Assembly (NCBI GenBank): GCA_963920765.1
Contig: OY987251.1
Span: 6,636,501 to 6,700,500, forward strand
Reading direction: 5' to 3'
Length of the DNA: 64,000 nt
Source: Ulota crispa
Taxonomy: Eukaryota; Streptophyta; Bryopsida; Orthotrichales; Orthotrichaceae
Shown here: positions 34,271 to 49,200 of the stretch, piece after piece
Layout of the letters: each line of letters starts with the position of its first letter
How positions within the stretch are numbered: position 1 is the stretch's first letter
Position numbers and translations under genes: made by a program
Notes under the pieces: generated by a model
The model's input: only the letters and a program-made list of their open reading frames with translations
What the model was told of the DNA's origin: nothing
The model's database searches: none

Positions 34271-37200
34271 CCAAGACAATTTAGTAGTTTTCGAAGTATT
34301 TGTGGTCATGTTACAAATATTGGACGAGAGTTTGCTTTGCAAGAGAACAAGTAAATCATTGCATACTATTGAATGTTTGAACTATACATATAACAATGTC
34401 ACTTAGTATTGTAATTCTAAATTTATCAAAATTTAAAACACAGATGTTTAAATTGCCTTGTATTATATGGACTTGTCACTAAATTAATTTCAACTCACAA
34501 TTGTAGGTTTTGTTCAAATGCGTATACAACATCAACATACACTCTTATATTGTTTCTTCCACTCAACTTGTTCCTTCAACTTTCCCATCCAGCAAATTTC
34601 TACTTCTTGATGATTGTGTTCCTCCAACTTGTACCAGAATTGTCGCCTACTAGTTGGATCACAACTTTTGTCCCTCTTACTTGTATTTTTTTGTTGAACG
34701 GGATAAAAGATGGTCACTATGATTATAATAGGCATCAATCTGACAAAAAGGTTTGTATACCATTCTTTGTTACAAAAGTAATTACAAAACATTCATCAAT
34801 TGTAATCTAAGACAATGACATTGAAGTTTAGTAGAGCCTAAACAAATAGCTCAAATGGCAATAAAATGACATCAAATAGTTTACAATGAAATTTTTGGTT
34901 GTTAGTTTTGAGTTGTTGATTGTATTTTAGAGATTGACTAGACATTAGGTATTTTTAAGCACAACTACCATAAAAAAACACTTGTCTGTAAGTAAAACTA
35001 GTCAACTAATATACATCATCACACAACAAATGATTTGTTGATGATCAAATGACAAGCCTCATATTATCAAAAGGGAGTCCAACCCGTAGATGTGTTATAG
35101 AAAATCTAGTCACTTTCCAATTGGCAAATTTGATATTAGAAATTGTTGTGAACAGCTTTATAATCAATATAATTCATTGCAAATGGATTTTCTAGAATAC
35201 TTTTGTGGAAAGTTTTGTGTGATGTTTTTTTTGTTTCTGTAGTCTTAATTCAAAATGACTTGGATGCACATGTAGGTGAATAACAAAAAAACAAAAGTAT
35301 TGAAGGATGGGACATTTGAAACACTCACTTGGAAGGATGTTGTAGTGGGAGATATCTTGAAGGTGAACAATGACGAAGAGTTTCCAGCAGATATGGTATT
35401 TTTATGTTCTTCAGATTCCCAAGGTAATACCATTATCAAATCACATTGGGATTTTTACAATATGTGTTTACAGTAGGGAAAATCTGATGGATATCTTTGA
35501 AATTTGTGATATGTCCTAACTCCTAATGCCCCTAGATTTTCAGAAATTGCACAAGTGCCTTTGACATATTTTCACAATTTTAAAAATACCCTTCTCCATA
35601 GTTATCAAAAGTGTATGTCACCTACTTTTTGGAGAAGGGTTGTGTTTTGATCAGCCTTGCAACACAAGTCTTGCCCAAAAGTAAGTGACATATACCTTTG
35701 ATCCATGGTTGTCACATTGGACCGCCCGTCCATCCGCTTGCTTGTACGCTTGAAATGGCCGATTGAGGTCATGGTCCGTCCAATGAAATCAATGCATAAT
35801 TGACTTTAAAACATAGTACAAAATAATAATAAAAACTTACTTCATATATGCTAGTGACACTCATTGGTACCAACATGAAGTCAAAATGTGGATTCAAAGC
35901 CATATCACACAATAAAAATGAAAAATGAAAATTTGATTCCTTTGTTTTTAGGTTTAAAATCCTAAAAATGCCCTAAAAAACACAAGAGGGTGGACGCGTT
36001 TGTTTGTGCTATTTTTTTTGTGCGTCTTCTTGTGCTGTCTTTTCTGTGCTTTTGCTTGTGCTGTCCGACAGCCAAAACTTACCTGAAGTAACAACCATGC
36101 TTTGATCACTATATAGAAGGCTTTCTTTGCAATTATGAAAGTATGTCAAAGGTACTTGTGCAATTTCTGAAAAAACTAGGGGTTACAAATATCGCAAATT
36201 TCAAGGGTATCTATCAAACTTTCCCTTTTCAATATTATCTACATTTGAGCCAATATGTTTGGTGGTTTGATCATAGATTAAGAGAATCTAAGATTTGATC
36301 CTAGATTAAAAGAATCTAATGAAAATGTTGAAAATGAAAATAAACTTAATCTTCTATCTAATTGGACCAAGGAATTTGATTTTTATGTTTTTTAAGACAA
36401 TCATTTGTGAGCAAAAATGTTCCAATTAGTGAATTCTTTTTTGGATTTTAACCCCTTGAACGTCACATGGGCTCTAGAGATACGTTACCAAATACAGTCG
36501 CAACTAGTATTTAGAAATTTGAATCAGTTATAAAATAAGTGTTACAACCATACATATTAAAAGGTTATATGATGAAAGATGCATAAAAATTTGAAAAACC
36601 CTCATAACAGCTCAAATACGTCCGTATACATGACCATACATACACCACAAAGGGCTTCGGTGCCGTTCAGGGGCTAATGTACTTGCCATGTCTTCTTATT
36701 TATTGGTTGTAAGTATACTCTTGTAGGGCTTGGATACGTAGAGACAACAAATTTTGATGGTGATTCCTATTTAAAGATTCGTAATGCAATATATCAAAAG
36801 GCATTTCGAGATTTCAATATGTCACCAACAATATTCTCTGGGTTAATTATTAAATGCGAGCATCCCAACAATCGTTTGTATGAATTTGAAGGTGCCATTA
36901 AACTTCAGGTTGAGGGCCTTTTCCGTATTCTACAAATTCTTGTAATAAATGTTCATTTTTGGCTTCTTTGATTAATGGCAGCTTTTGTAAAGAATTTCAC
37001 ATAAAAAGAAAATTCTCTACACTAAATATTGCATTTGGGTTGCCTCGACAATTAAGTTGTCTTACTTTGGAAAGTCATGACTCATTGCTTGGCCACTTGA
37101 AGGTAAATACAAATTTTTGAAAACTATGACTTCACATGGTTTACAACTTGGACATTGATACTTTGTTTGTTTGTAGCTTTGTTGTTGTAGCCAAGCCCTT

Positions 37201-40200
37201 TAAAAGATTTTATTATAATAATTATTGATGAAGATTGTTGTTGTACTACTAGGTATTTATATGGTGTAGTATGTTAAAATTTAATGTGAAATAACTTGAA
37301 TGCAATAGTTAGTGCAAGTATTGGCAAGCATTGGCATTTTCTTCCAAATAATACACTCCAAAATTATCATTTTTTAACCCATAAAAGTCCACTTGTCTCT
37401 TTGGGGGACAAAACAGATTTTGGGCAGCTCACTACAAGTGGAGTTTTGTTCTTTTTTCTTTGAAATTTTCACACATGATGTGTCCAAGGAGTAGCTTTAG
37501 GGTCCAACAATTTTCATAACTTTTGACTACATGGTTCAAAAATTATTGCATGATATGTTGTTTTTAAAAAAACTCCGGGCACCCTAGGCAGCTCAAAAAA
37601 CTTCTTTAAAAATTACATTTTTTTGAATTCTTTTTTGAAATTGGTTCTTTTAGACTTATGTGTATGTGGGGGGCTTTGGATCATTTGATTTCAATTAATG
37701 AGATTAAAGTTATGAGAAGTTTTAGTTTGGTGGTAGGAATGGTTTTGAGAGACTCCATACCTACCTACAAACTAAAACTTCTCATAACATTCATTTCATT
37801 AACCCCTAAAGGACCAATTGTCCCCTCAAGGGACAAATGGGATTTTGGGCATGTACTTACAACTAAACTACTTTGCATGATTTTCTGGAATTTTCATGGA
37901 AGATGGGGAATCCTAGGACCTACATGGGTATTTAATTTTTCCTTCATTCCGACATTTATTGAAGAAGTTATGCATGAATTATTAAAAAACAAGGGGGGCA
38001 AGCAATTCGGGCAGCCCAAAAAAAATTAAAAAAATTGCATTTAAAAAAAAAAAAATCTGAAATTGATTCTTTAGATTCATATGTATGTGGGAAGCTTTGA
38101 ATCATTCAATTTTGATTGATGAGTAAGAAGTTTTAGTTTGCGGGTAGGTATTGAACTCCCAAACCTCCACTCCTTTTGCCCCTTGCAAAATTTGGTGCTT
38201 TACTTTTTTGAGCCGTTTGAGTATTTGTTTTTTGATTAGGATTTTTCTCAAGTTATAGTAAGCTAAGGGCATTTTGTTTTTCCTTGTTTGGATTGGTTTG
38301 ATTGAATTTTTAAGTTTTACAAAAAGCCTCCAATATTGCCTATTGTACATGCAAATTTCATGAACTTCTAGCATCGCAAGATTTTACAAAGTATGTTTTA
38401 CACCTTTGATTTATTTGAAAATTCTCCCACACATACCTAACTAGGTCTTCTACATGGAAAAAATAAACCTCAATTTTGCATAGAGCATTTTTTTTTAATA
38501 TTGGAGTGGTCAAATGCTTCTGAACTTTTTGGGCATCATAGAAAAAACTTATTTTTTTACTTTAAATGTAAATATCTCTCTCCTCTAATTCTAAAATGAG
38601 CTGATTTTTTCCCCACGTGTACCTCCCATAGTCTAGGGCAAGATCTTATGGTTGGATTTCCAGAAACACCTTTTTCTTACTTTTCTACTCATTCCCTCAA
38701 AAGTGGCAGTTTTCAATGACTTACATAGAAAAAAAAGGCTTGGGCCTTTAGGGGTTAATGATAACCATAGGAATAAAAACAGATTTGTTAAATTGGCTAT
38801 GTATATTTTTTGCTATTTTTTTTATTTGCTACATTTTTTTTTTCTATTGCCTACCCATATAGTGTTGTTTACCTTTGCCACTCAAGCAGAAGGCATTTGT
38901 TGATATAGGCTTCTTCCCTTTTGCTAATATCAGTTTTTTCGAGAAAACTTGTACCAATTTTTTTAATAATTTGAAGGCAACTACAAACCCTTTGTTCCAC
39001 GTACCTCAATCTAGAAAAATGTATAGTTCAACAGTATGTTTTTTGAGTAACAAGTTTCAAAATATGCACTTGACAACATTTAGAACAAGTTTTTATCATA
39101 ACTTAAAAATATCCCATGGATCCATAGGTATGGATCCATAGGCAGTTAAAATAATTTGATTTTTCTAAGGTTGTAACCAACAATCAACAAAAATTTAATA
39201 GAAATCTCAGTCTTATAAATTAAACGGAACTATCATTACATAGCATGGAATTGGAGGATTGCCATTTGAAAGGCCCATAGTAGAGCCTTTTCATCTCTTG
39301 TTAAAATTTAACAAAATATCGATTCTATATAAGAGAGTCTATATGCTTTACAAAGTTGTTTGGGGTTGATTTATGGAATTCTTATATAAAAGTTATTTCA
39401 AGGTCATATCATGTACATAAATTTGTAATATGAGTTCTTCCTTCATCTGTAAAGGACACAAGGAGCCTTAAGAGCATCCTAAGGTCTCTAATCCAATCTT
39501 TGTAAGCAATTTTAAAAGAGTCCCTTGTTCAGGAATGCCTTTAATTTAGTCTAAATCAATCTTAAAGTTCTCAAATAACATTATTACTAGCAAGCTCTAG
39601 TCAAATTATTATCATTTACAATAAATAAAAGAAGTTTCTAATTTATCGGTTTTAGCATCCAAATATAAAGTACAAATGACTAGTTACAAAGCTCAATATT
39701 AGTCCTTGTGATATTAAATCGGAAAGTTTAAAAATCTTTTTTTGCTATCAAATAGTAAGTATATAGGCAACAAAATCAATGAAATATAATTGGTCTTTTA
39801 ATTGTTACATATTTTTTTTTGAAAAAACCATCAAAAATTAAGTGTTACTCCTTAAGTGGCCTCAATTACCTTGTGTTTATCCATAATTCTTTTGCAGGGA
39901 GCAGGGAGATTATTTTTGGATGAAACCAAAATCCTCTTGCGAGGAGCTATTCTTCGAAACACGTCATGGATCCTTGGTTGCGTTGTTTTTACCGGACATG
40001 ATACAAAGGTTCTACGTAATATGAAAAGTGTCAAACAAAAGGTTGGGACCTTTTTCTTTCTTTTTTTTAACTCCAAAATTATCATGTTGAATTTTTATTT
40101 TTTATACTGCATGGATACCATTTCATTATCTATCATATAGAAAAGAATAGGCATTTTTTTGTGTTAATTTTATTTGTCCATGCAGTAATTTGTGATTGGC

Positions 40201-43200
40201 TAGATTTTCCTCTCCTTCCATCAATTCCAAATTTTGGGTGATAAACAAATATCCAATTCTTACATTAAAAAAAATCAATTTTATAAAAAAGAATTTAGTA
40301 AAAAAAAAAACCAATGACTTTTCACCCTCCCTTTGGGTGCCTTTATCTTTTATTTCCCCATGCTCTAATAGAATTTGTGATACTAGTAGAGAATTATCAT
40401 GAGACAATTCCACTTGAACACACCTTGATTTAGGCCCTGTTTCTCCTAGTGATGGGTTGTCTATTTGTCACAAGATATTTAATATTCTCTATTAACACCG
40501 TAAGTTTGAAATTACTTATTATAAAGCATTAAGTTGTCAAGCATTGAGTGTCTATTTGTCACCCAATATTTGAAATTAAAAAGGAGGGGAGGGAGAGGAA
40601 TGGCATGAAAGTCACTGAAAATTAAGAGAAAGATTGACACAAAAAACATGCACGGCATACTTGTTAATATTAATTTTATGAAATACTAGCTGATTTTCAA
40701 AGTAATTTCATGTTCACGTTTATTTTGAATAATCATGCAGGTCTCTAACCTTGAAGGTCATATTAATACAATATTACCAATCATGTTAGCCTTCAATATT
40801 ATAATCTGCTTTTCTTTAGCAGTTGCTGGCAATGTGAAGATGGCAAAGAATATCCATCACTATTATATACCGGCTGAGCCTAATATATGGCCTGATTATG
40901 GAGTTGGAATCAAAGGGACATGCGTTAGATTTGTTCGGTAAATTTTACAATTTTGAATTGATTTGTCCTCCTATCAATAGAAGAATATGTGTCTTAAATG
41001 GTTTTTTCACAATAATTGTGAATGTCCTAAATAACTATAATTGAATAATTGTATAATTGTTTAGGACATTATAGTTGTTGTGAACTAGTAGTTGTGAACC
41101 ATTTGTTTAGGACGAGTTTTTCTTCAAGTGTATATGCCCATATTTAACTAAAAATAGACTATTCAAGTAATTTAAGGATTTCTACCTCCTTGAACATTAA
41201 GATTTTCAAATTTCTTGCATACACATTCTTCAAGGTTTTGCATGTCTTCTTCATTTACACGTACATATTTTTCAATGTTTTGTAAGTACCTCTTGATATT
41301 TTGCAAATCAAAATGATCTTTGGGCTACTCTATACAGTTTGAATTGGAAAATTTGGCATCTATAAGAGCAAGGGGGGGGGGTTGGTTTTATAGCCCAATG
41401 TAACATTTGAAACCACATAATATGACTTCTCAAAAAAACATGTCAATTTGCTAGAGATGCATTATGTTAACAAACTTGGATTATAGCGCATGACATTTAT
41501 AATCAACAACTCCTAAATTTGAGTGACCAATCTATTGCTTAGTTAAAAAAAACTATTTAAAATCCAAGACCACTAGGATTAATCCTTTATTTTATTCTTC
41601 TTGCTAATGAAACTATTTTAGAATTAATGGATATATGTGTTGTGCTTTGATATTTCTTATTGCTGCGATAGTTGTTAATTACAAGTGTCATGCACTATAT
41701 GGTCAATGTGCCAAAAACAAATTAATCCATTGTCAAAAGATTTGGAAAGTGAGCGCAGGTTCTTTATATTGTTACATGAGGTTGTACCCATCTCATTGTA
41801 TATGTCCCTTGATCTAGTGAAAGTCATGCAATGTCTTTTTGTCAATTGGGATCTTCATATGTATTCTATTGAGGCAAATCGGCCAGCACTAGCTCATACA
41901 TCTGCTCTTCTAGAAGAGCTTGGTCAGGTAAAATTTCACTAAGGAAGTTGCATTTTGTAACATTGAAGTCATTGAAATGTAGCAAGTGTAATACAAATAA
42001 TATCAACTTTGTCTTAAATATCAATTCTAATGTCATTGAAATGATATTATATTATTGGTTATCATATTAACTTAATTTTAGATTATTTGAATATATTGCA
42101 TGATATTTATAACCAATAACTATTGTTGCAACAAAAAATACCAAAATATGATAGATATATCCATTAGTTCAAAAGCAATTCCACAAGCAAGGAGATTTTG
42201 ATAAATGCATATTGGGGGTAAACTTTAGATATTTATCATCTACAAGTTGAATTTTGAAAATTTGAATTTAGATTTGGATTTAGAAGCCTTGGTTTAGTTT
42301 AGAACAACAAAGGAGGTTACAATTTAACAATGTCTAGTGGAAAAACTTAGCTATGGAATAAATTATTACTTTTATCCTTGTTTGTAAAAAATCTAAGCTT
42401 TTCCACTAGACGTTGTTTAAGTGTAACCTCCTTTGTGGTTCTAGACTAAACCAAGGTTTCTAGATCCAAATTTGATTTCAAATTTTCCAAATTCAACTTG
42501 TTAATGGTAAAATTTACCCCCCTCCCCACTATGCATATATATCAAACCCCAAGTGTGCACATATCAATTCCCTTAATTAATATGAAAACTTTGTTAGTCT
42601 AATAATTTGAAATGCAACATCTTTTAGATTAAATATTGGTTTTTCGTGTTTTTTTTAATGTAGGTGGAATACGTTTTGGCTGATAAAACAGGTACTTTAA
42701 CACAAAATGTTATGGCTTTTGTTTGTTGTTCAATTGGAGGCACTGCATATGGGAAAAAACCAAATGATACTACCACAAAGGAGGCAAAGACCACTAACTC
42801 CAATAGTTACCCATCAGTCCACGTTGTTGCGCAAGACGCTATTTTGAAAGAAAACTTTACAACAAACAGTGATGCTGGCAGATTGTGTTGTCATTTTTTC
42901 ACTCACCTAGCATTATGCCATAATGTTTACCCTCAAATTGTAGAGGAAGAAGCAACAATCAAGTACCAGACTGCTTCTCCAGATGAAGCAGCCCTTGTTC
43001 AGGAAATCAACTAATTCTTCTTCAAGTTTTGGTTTTAGATTTTTTTTGTCAGCCAGATACAATGACGCTTGGATAAAGTCAATCCCTTGGGCAAGAAAAA
43101 AACGTTAACCATATCCAAGCATTGACTATAAACAAACACTTCATTTAATTAAACTGACAACACTATTTGGAGAGCATAAAATGGTGAGTCATGAGCAAGG

Positions 43201-46200
43201 ATTTAAGATTTTGTGAGCAAAAACAAATTTTCAACTCAAAATTGATGAAATAATTATAACAATATCAAGTTTTTCAAGAGATGATAATTTAAAATGCACA
43301 ATTGTAGGAGCCTACGTACATATTTATAAGTGAAATTTGTTATTTTGACAAAGAAACCCTAGCGCATGGCTCATGGCTCACGTATCCCCGCTTATGAAGT
43401 AGCATTCCTAGAAACATCATTGTAATTGTGTCTATTTTTACAATGGTGGTCTTTCATGACAACCATATTGAAAAATTTGCAATTCATGACCATATTATTT
43501 AATTAGGTAAATTGAATGATATCACTTAGTTGTGACTACAACTGTTGTTTTTATGTATTGACCAATTAGTCTCAAACATGTTAAAAGTTTAGCTGAATGT
43601 GTTTTACAATAATCACATAATGAACTTGTAACTTTGATTCCATCCATCAAAGACTACCATGAAAGTCAATTTACATCAACATTTGATGAATCAACCCTTA
43701 TGACAATTTTTTTTTTGTATGTTTTTGATTCCAGGGAGCAGCAGAATGTGGATTCCATTTGGAGTATAGAAGTGCAGAAGAAATCCACCTCTACATAGAG
43801 GTGCATGCAATTGTTTTTGTCTTTCTAAATTCTCATACTTTTTTCTCTAGGCTTTAAGTGAAGTATAAAGAGCTTTTCTTTTTCCTATATATTTTGTTTA
43901 TATTAAAAAATCATGTCATTATGCTATAGGGAGTTGGCCTGGAAAAACACACTGTGTTGGCTGTTTTAGATTTTACTTGGGATCGAAAGCGCATGAGCGT
44001 CATTTGCAAGAATCAACAAGGAAGGTAGAATACTAAATTCCTATTCAATAATATACCATGTTCGTGTTTTGCTTTTAATTTTCCTTATATCCTCCGTATT
44101 GGAAATTTTGTGTGTTTCTAGCAAGCCTAGAAGTGATAAGGGTATGTTCACACTTGGTGTTGAGAATGATAGTAGCAAAGGGAAACTAAATGAATTTGGA
44201 TACAACTTTAAATTGCATTCATATTGCTATTGTGCCTCTTAACACCAAGTGTGAACACACCCTAGCAACCACTTTTTTTGCTAGGTGGATTTTTGATAAA
44301 CACATTTACCTATAAGGTCTCTTAGGATTGCTTCATATTATAACCAACCAAGTCAAGAGGTCATGGGATTGGGTGACCAAATTTGGATGAGAGGCCAAAG
44401 GAGTGGGCTGAAAATAGGCAGTAAATTGTTGTTTTTGAAATATTTGGCTTGCTTTAGTATGGAGCCTCCAAAGGCCAAGCCCAAAGTCCACACCTTTTAC
44501 TTAACCCCTAAAGGATGAAGCAACTTTTTCACCAAAAACTCTTCAAAACTGCCATTTTTAGAGCATCAATCAAATCTGAATACGAAATTGTTTTTATGCA
44601 TATGTGATCGTAAAATCTTGTAGTAGAATAGTTTTAGAAGACATGGAAAAAACTTCAAAAATTTCCACATTGTGGATTGGAAGATAGAATGGTTTGAATA
44701 TTCAGAAATGGCTTCTAAAAAACTAGGTAGCCACCCTTTAGAAGGTAAAATTCCTAAGGAAAAAAGGCCACGTGGGTGGTGCTTCTATAGATTCCTTATT
44801 CTACCTAAGTAGGGTACATCTCAAAAAAGTTTCAAATCATTTGGAATTGTACAGCATATGGGAAAAAAATAGTAAGTAAAAAGAAATGGAGAATGATTCA
44901 AAACACAAAATTGTTAAGAATTTTATTATTGAAATGAAAAATGCCAATCCTAGGGGTTGTAATGTTGTAATAAACAACCTACATCCTTCGGTTTTTTTTT
45001 TTTTTTTCAAAACTAATAAAAATTGAGTAAAATAAAAGACTTCAAAGTTTATTTTAGAGTAAAGAATCCATAATTGCCTGCAAACAAAAACTCCTCATAA
45101 CTTTCATATCATTGATAAAAATGGAATGATTCAAGGCTTTCCACATTCACATAAATCTCCTTAAAAAATGTCAAAATAAGAATTTTGAAAAAGAAAAAAA
45201 AATTGCCCAAGATGCCCGCCGAGTGAAAAAAACAACATATTAGGTCATATATTTTTATTCATAATTCCAAGTGTCATGAAATTTAGTGCATACAAAAGAT
45301 AAACCTTGTTCCCACATTCTACCAAAATTCCAACCAAAAATATGAAAATCTCCAAACACAAGTACCTGCCCAAAATCACTATGTTGCTAAAAAAAAAAGG
45401 AGGGGCTTGGTCCTTTAGGGATTAACAACCTAGATCTTGTCAAGTTTTTATTTATTTTTGAAAAAAACCAACGGCCTCTCAATCATAGTTTGGGTCTCCA
45501 TTTTTGCTTAACCCAAACTTCTTTTGAGAAATCATTGCTTTGGATGAAAAGATAATTCCATGTGAGCAGTTTGAAAAATGACAAATTTTGGATTTTGGCC
45601 TCTAGTATGAAGGGTTGAGAGGCCAAAGTCTTGATTTTTTGCAACCTAACGGTCTCTTGACCTTTGACCATAGTGTGAAGTAGCCCTTAGAGAAGCTTTT
45701 ACATGATGACTACTATAAATAGACCTTCCAATCATACATGATTTTTTTATGATGTTTCTAAATGCTTAAATACAATGTACTTTTTATTAATAATAATTTT
45801 TACCATAGATATAATGATCTAGTTGCCTTACAAAAGTTCAAGTGAAACTAAAATACTATGTGAATTTGGTAGTATCAAACTATATTGCAAAGGAGCAGAT
45901 TCTGCCATTCTCAAACGTTTGAAGGATCCAAATTCTTCCATAGTCGAAGTAACAATTCAACACATTGAGGATTTTTCTCGCAGTGGTTACCGTACCTTTT
46001 GCATAGCCGAACGAGAGGTATGGATTAATAGTGGCTCTCCCTAAAAACCTACAGTAAATACATTTTCTAAGTGGAACCTGAAATTGCACTAATAGAAGGG
46101 AAAATTTTATGGATATCCCTGACGTTTGCCGTATTTGTCTAGATATCTCTAGTTTTTCAGAAATTGCAGGCATACTCCCGGACCATAATATTTAGGTGTT

Positions 46201-49200
46201 TGTGTTAGGGAATTACTAAAACGACACCCTAAATTGCTAATGGGACACCCCTTTTGAGTATGAAAATGTGCTTTTTAATGCTAATTTTATGGATTTTTTT
46301 ATTGGGATCAAAAGATTTGTTTCACCTTTATCATCCTAAGGCTATACAAAAACAAAAAAAAGGTGAGCTTAAATTTCAAATTAAGAATACAGGGACTTTT
46401 GAGTTACTTAAAGCAAAAATATATCAAAAACTAGTATTGGTGCAATAATATTTCAACAAAAATTTATATTTGTCTTGTTTTCTTTCAAGGAGGTGATAAT
46501 ATTGTAATTGAATGAATGATGGACCACTCAATAAATAAAGAATAGCACTAAGTTATCAAATTTCATGCTCAGAGGGGGATGTCCAATTAGCAATTTAGGG
46601 TATCATTTTAGTAATTCCCTTGTTTTATTGTGCATGCTATTTCTTTCTCCCTTGTGCGAGCTGGTTTTTTTCCGTTCTATTGCACTCCTTGCTTTCACAT
46701 TGGTCATGCAGGAAGTAGCGTGCATAATAAAACAAATGCTTGAAAATTATAGTTCAAAGGTATTTGTGCAATTCATTATAAAAAAAAGATATCTATATAA
46801 ATATGGCAAACTTCAGGGGTATCCATAAAAATTTCCCCTAATAGAAAATATGTCCAAATTAAATAATCATAATCAACACAAACATGTCTTAATCAACACA
46901 AATATGTTTAAAATGTCTAAGTCAAGATATTCAAATTAATGAAGTAGCTAGTGTTGATTTGAGTTCGATTTTCTGATAGCGTTGATGCATCATTTTGGAT
47001 CTGGTAGTATTTGCATCTACCTAGCTAATTACATTCAAAATAATTTCTTCTGAGGGTTGTATTCAAACTTCAAATTGGTGAGCTTGCCTTTTATGAAAAT
47101 CAACTACAAATATAAGTGCAAGAAAAATATTGACAAAATTACAATGGTATAGATGAGCGAGAGAGAATTTGAAATTTGGGCTGGAAGATTCCTCATTTCA
47201 AGTGCCTCAGCAGATGATCGACAAGCTCAACTGGCAATTGCTGCAGAGACAATTGAAAGGGATATGGTAATATATGATTGGCAAACTCCCTTGACATTTA
47301 ACTAGGCAAAAAGATTATGTAGTTAAATTTATTAAAAAAAACATTTTCTTAGTTGTACGAGAAGAAAAATGTGTCCAAAATAGGTAATTCAGCAAATGTT
47401 TACAATGACCACTAGATGATTCAATTGTAATCATTGTGGACATTTGTAATTGTTGTGAATTCGTTATTTAGAATACTTTTTTCTTCTAATGTGTATTAAC
47501 TATTTTTCTTAATTGGCCAACAATACTGAATAGAGAATGAGACATAATCCAAATTTTTTTCTTACACTATTTTTTTTTTTATTTTTTAACGTTAAATCTT
47601 GTTGACCACTTCACGGCACTATAAAACAAGGCCCTAATCAAGAATCGTAACCAACAGAAACATGTTCTAATCAATACAATTTTTGTTCAAAATGTCTAAA
47701 TCAAGACGTCCAAATCAACACTAATATGTTTACTAGGATTCCAATTTCTAATACTGAGGACATCCTGGATCATGTATTAGGTACTCTTAGGAGCAACAGC
47801 TGTAGAAGATAAGTTGCAAGAAGGAGTTGCAGAAACAATTACTCAATTAGCTCAAGCCGGCATAAGAATATGGGTGAGATGCCTTTGACTTATTAGCTTC
47901 GACCTAGATAATTTTAATTGAATTATACAAGTGACATAGTGTAAATGTTTGTACGTACAAGACAACCAATGCTAATTTTGACAAAATAAGAATTATGTAG
48001 TAGAAGCTAAAACATCTAAGTGATACATTAAGAAATTTAGTTGCAATAAACCTTGCCAATTAAAATGCAACCAATATTTAGCGTAGATTTGGGAGTTGGA
48101 TTTCTTAGTAAACAATGGACAAAGATGCAATTACAATGCTGAAAATTTATATTTTCATCACTAATAGAAATATGAGGTATGAACCAGGGTTTTTCTTTTC
48201 ATTTTTTAAGAAGTGCCAAAGAGGCGATTTAAAATGTTATAGTGGTGTTCCAAATTTCAACATTCATCCACATATTGGATAGAAAATATCACATTAACAC
48301 ATAATACATGTTTATAATTGGTTTTCATCCACAATTTGACCAATTTCATCAAAGTCTTTTTCTAATTTGAAGCTTTTTTGGCAATTTCATCCAAGTAATC
48401 ATGTTTTCTTTTCTATAGGCTTGGTGCCAATAAAAGAAATTGGTGCTTTTGTGCTCCAAATTGCCAAAAAAAAAACACTGGTAGGAACAACCATCCTCGT
48501 GAGGGTCCCTATAACCATCACCTCTAAAATCTTGAAAAATCTGTGGAAGTAAATAGATGTAATTACAAGGATGTACAACATGTGAACATGAAACCTTAGT
48601 GTTGGTTATGGGTGCAATGGCAGTTTGCTCTTTAAAAATTCACAACTTATTCTTTCAACATCCAAATAATACATTCAAAAGTGCAAACTCATTATTTTTT
48701 TGTTGCTAATAGGATTCTATAATTTGCTAGATGTTTATTAATAATTATCATGTTCAAAATCCTTAAACTCACGCTTATGTTCCTACCTTGAGTTCTAAAT
48801 AATTGGTTCACATAATTATGAGTATTTACAATGATTATAATTGAATCATTTAGTAATTTTTGTGCACATTTGCAATCATTGTTAACCAGTTGTTTAGGAA
48901 AAGTGTTTCTAGTAGTGCATGCATACGCAATTTAGCGTCTTTTTTCAAGGTTTCATAAACAATTTGAAAGCATGTTGATACTAAAAGAGAGCAGGTTCTT
49001 ACAGGCGACAAGATGGAGACTGCTATAACCATTTCATTGTCATGCAACCTCCTTGCGGAATCCATGCACCTCTTTTTGCTACCAGATGTTTTGAGCAAGA
49101 CTGTTGGTCAATTGCTCAGAGATTTGCTTGATGAAGCTCGCCGTCATTTTAATGACAACCAGCATGAAGGTTGATATTGTTCAATTGCGTCCAGTTTCCA

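Noticed and set aside
36981..37102. Open stretch [19 protein letters not shown]... followed by AAG|GTAAATAC, as an extra flippase exon
   Set aside because: It does not fit the phase of the exon ending at 36908. The residues do not resemble the family, and 36908 joins directly to 39898 in phase to give the expected [24 protein letters not shown].
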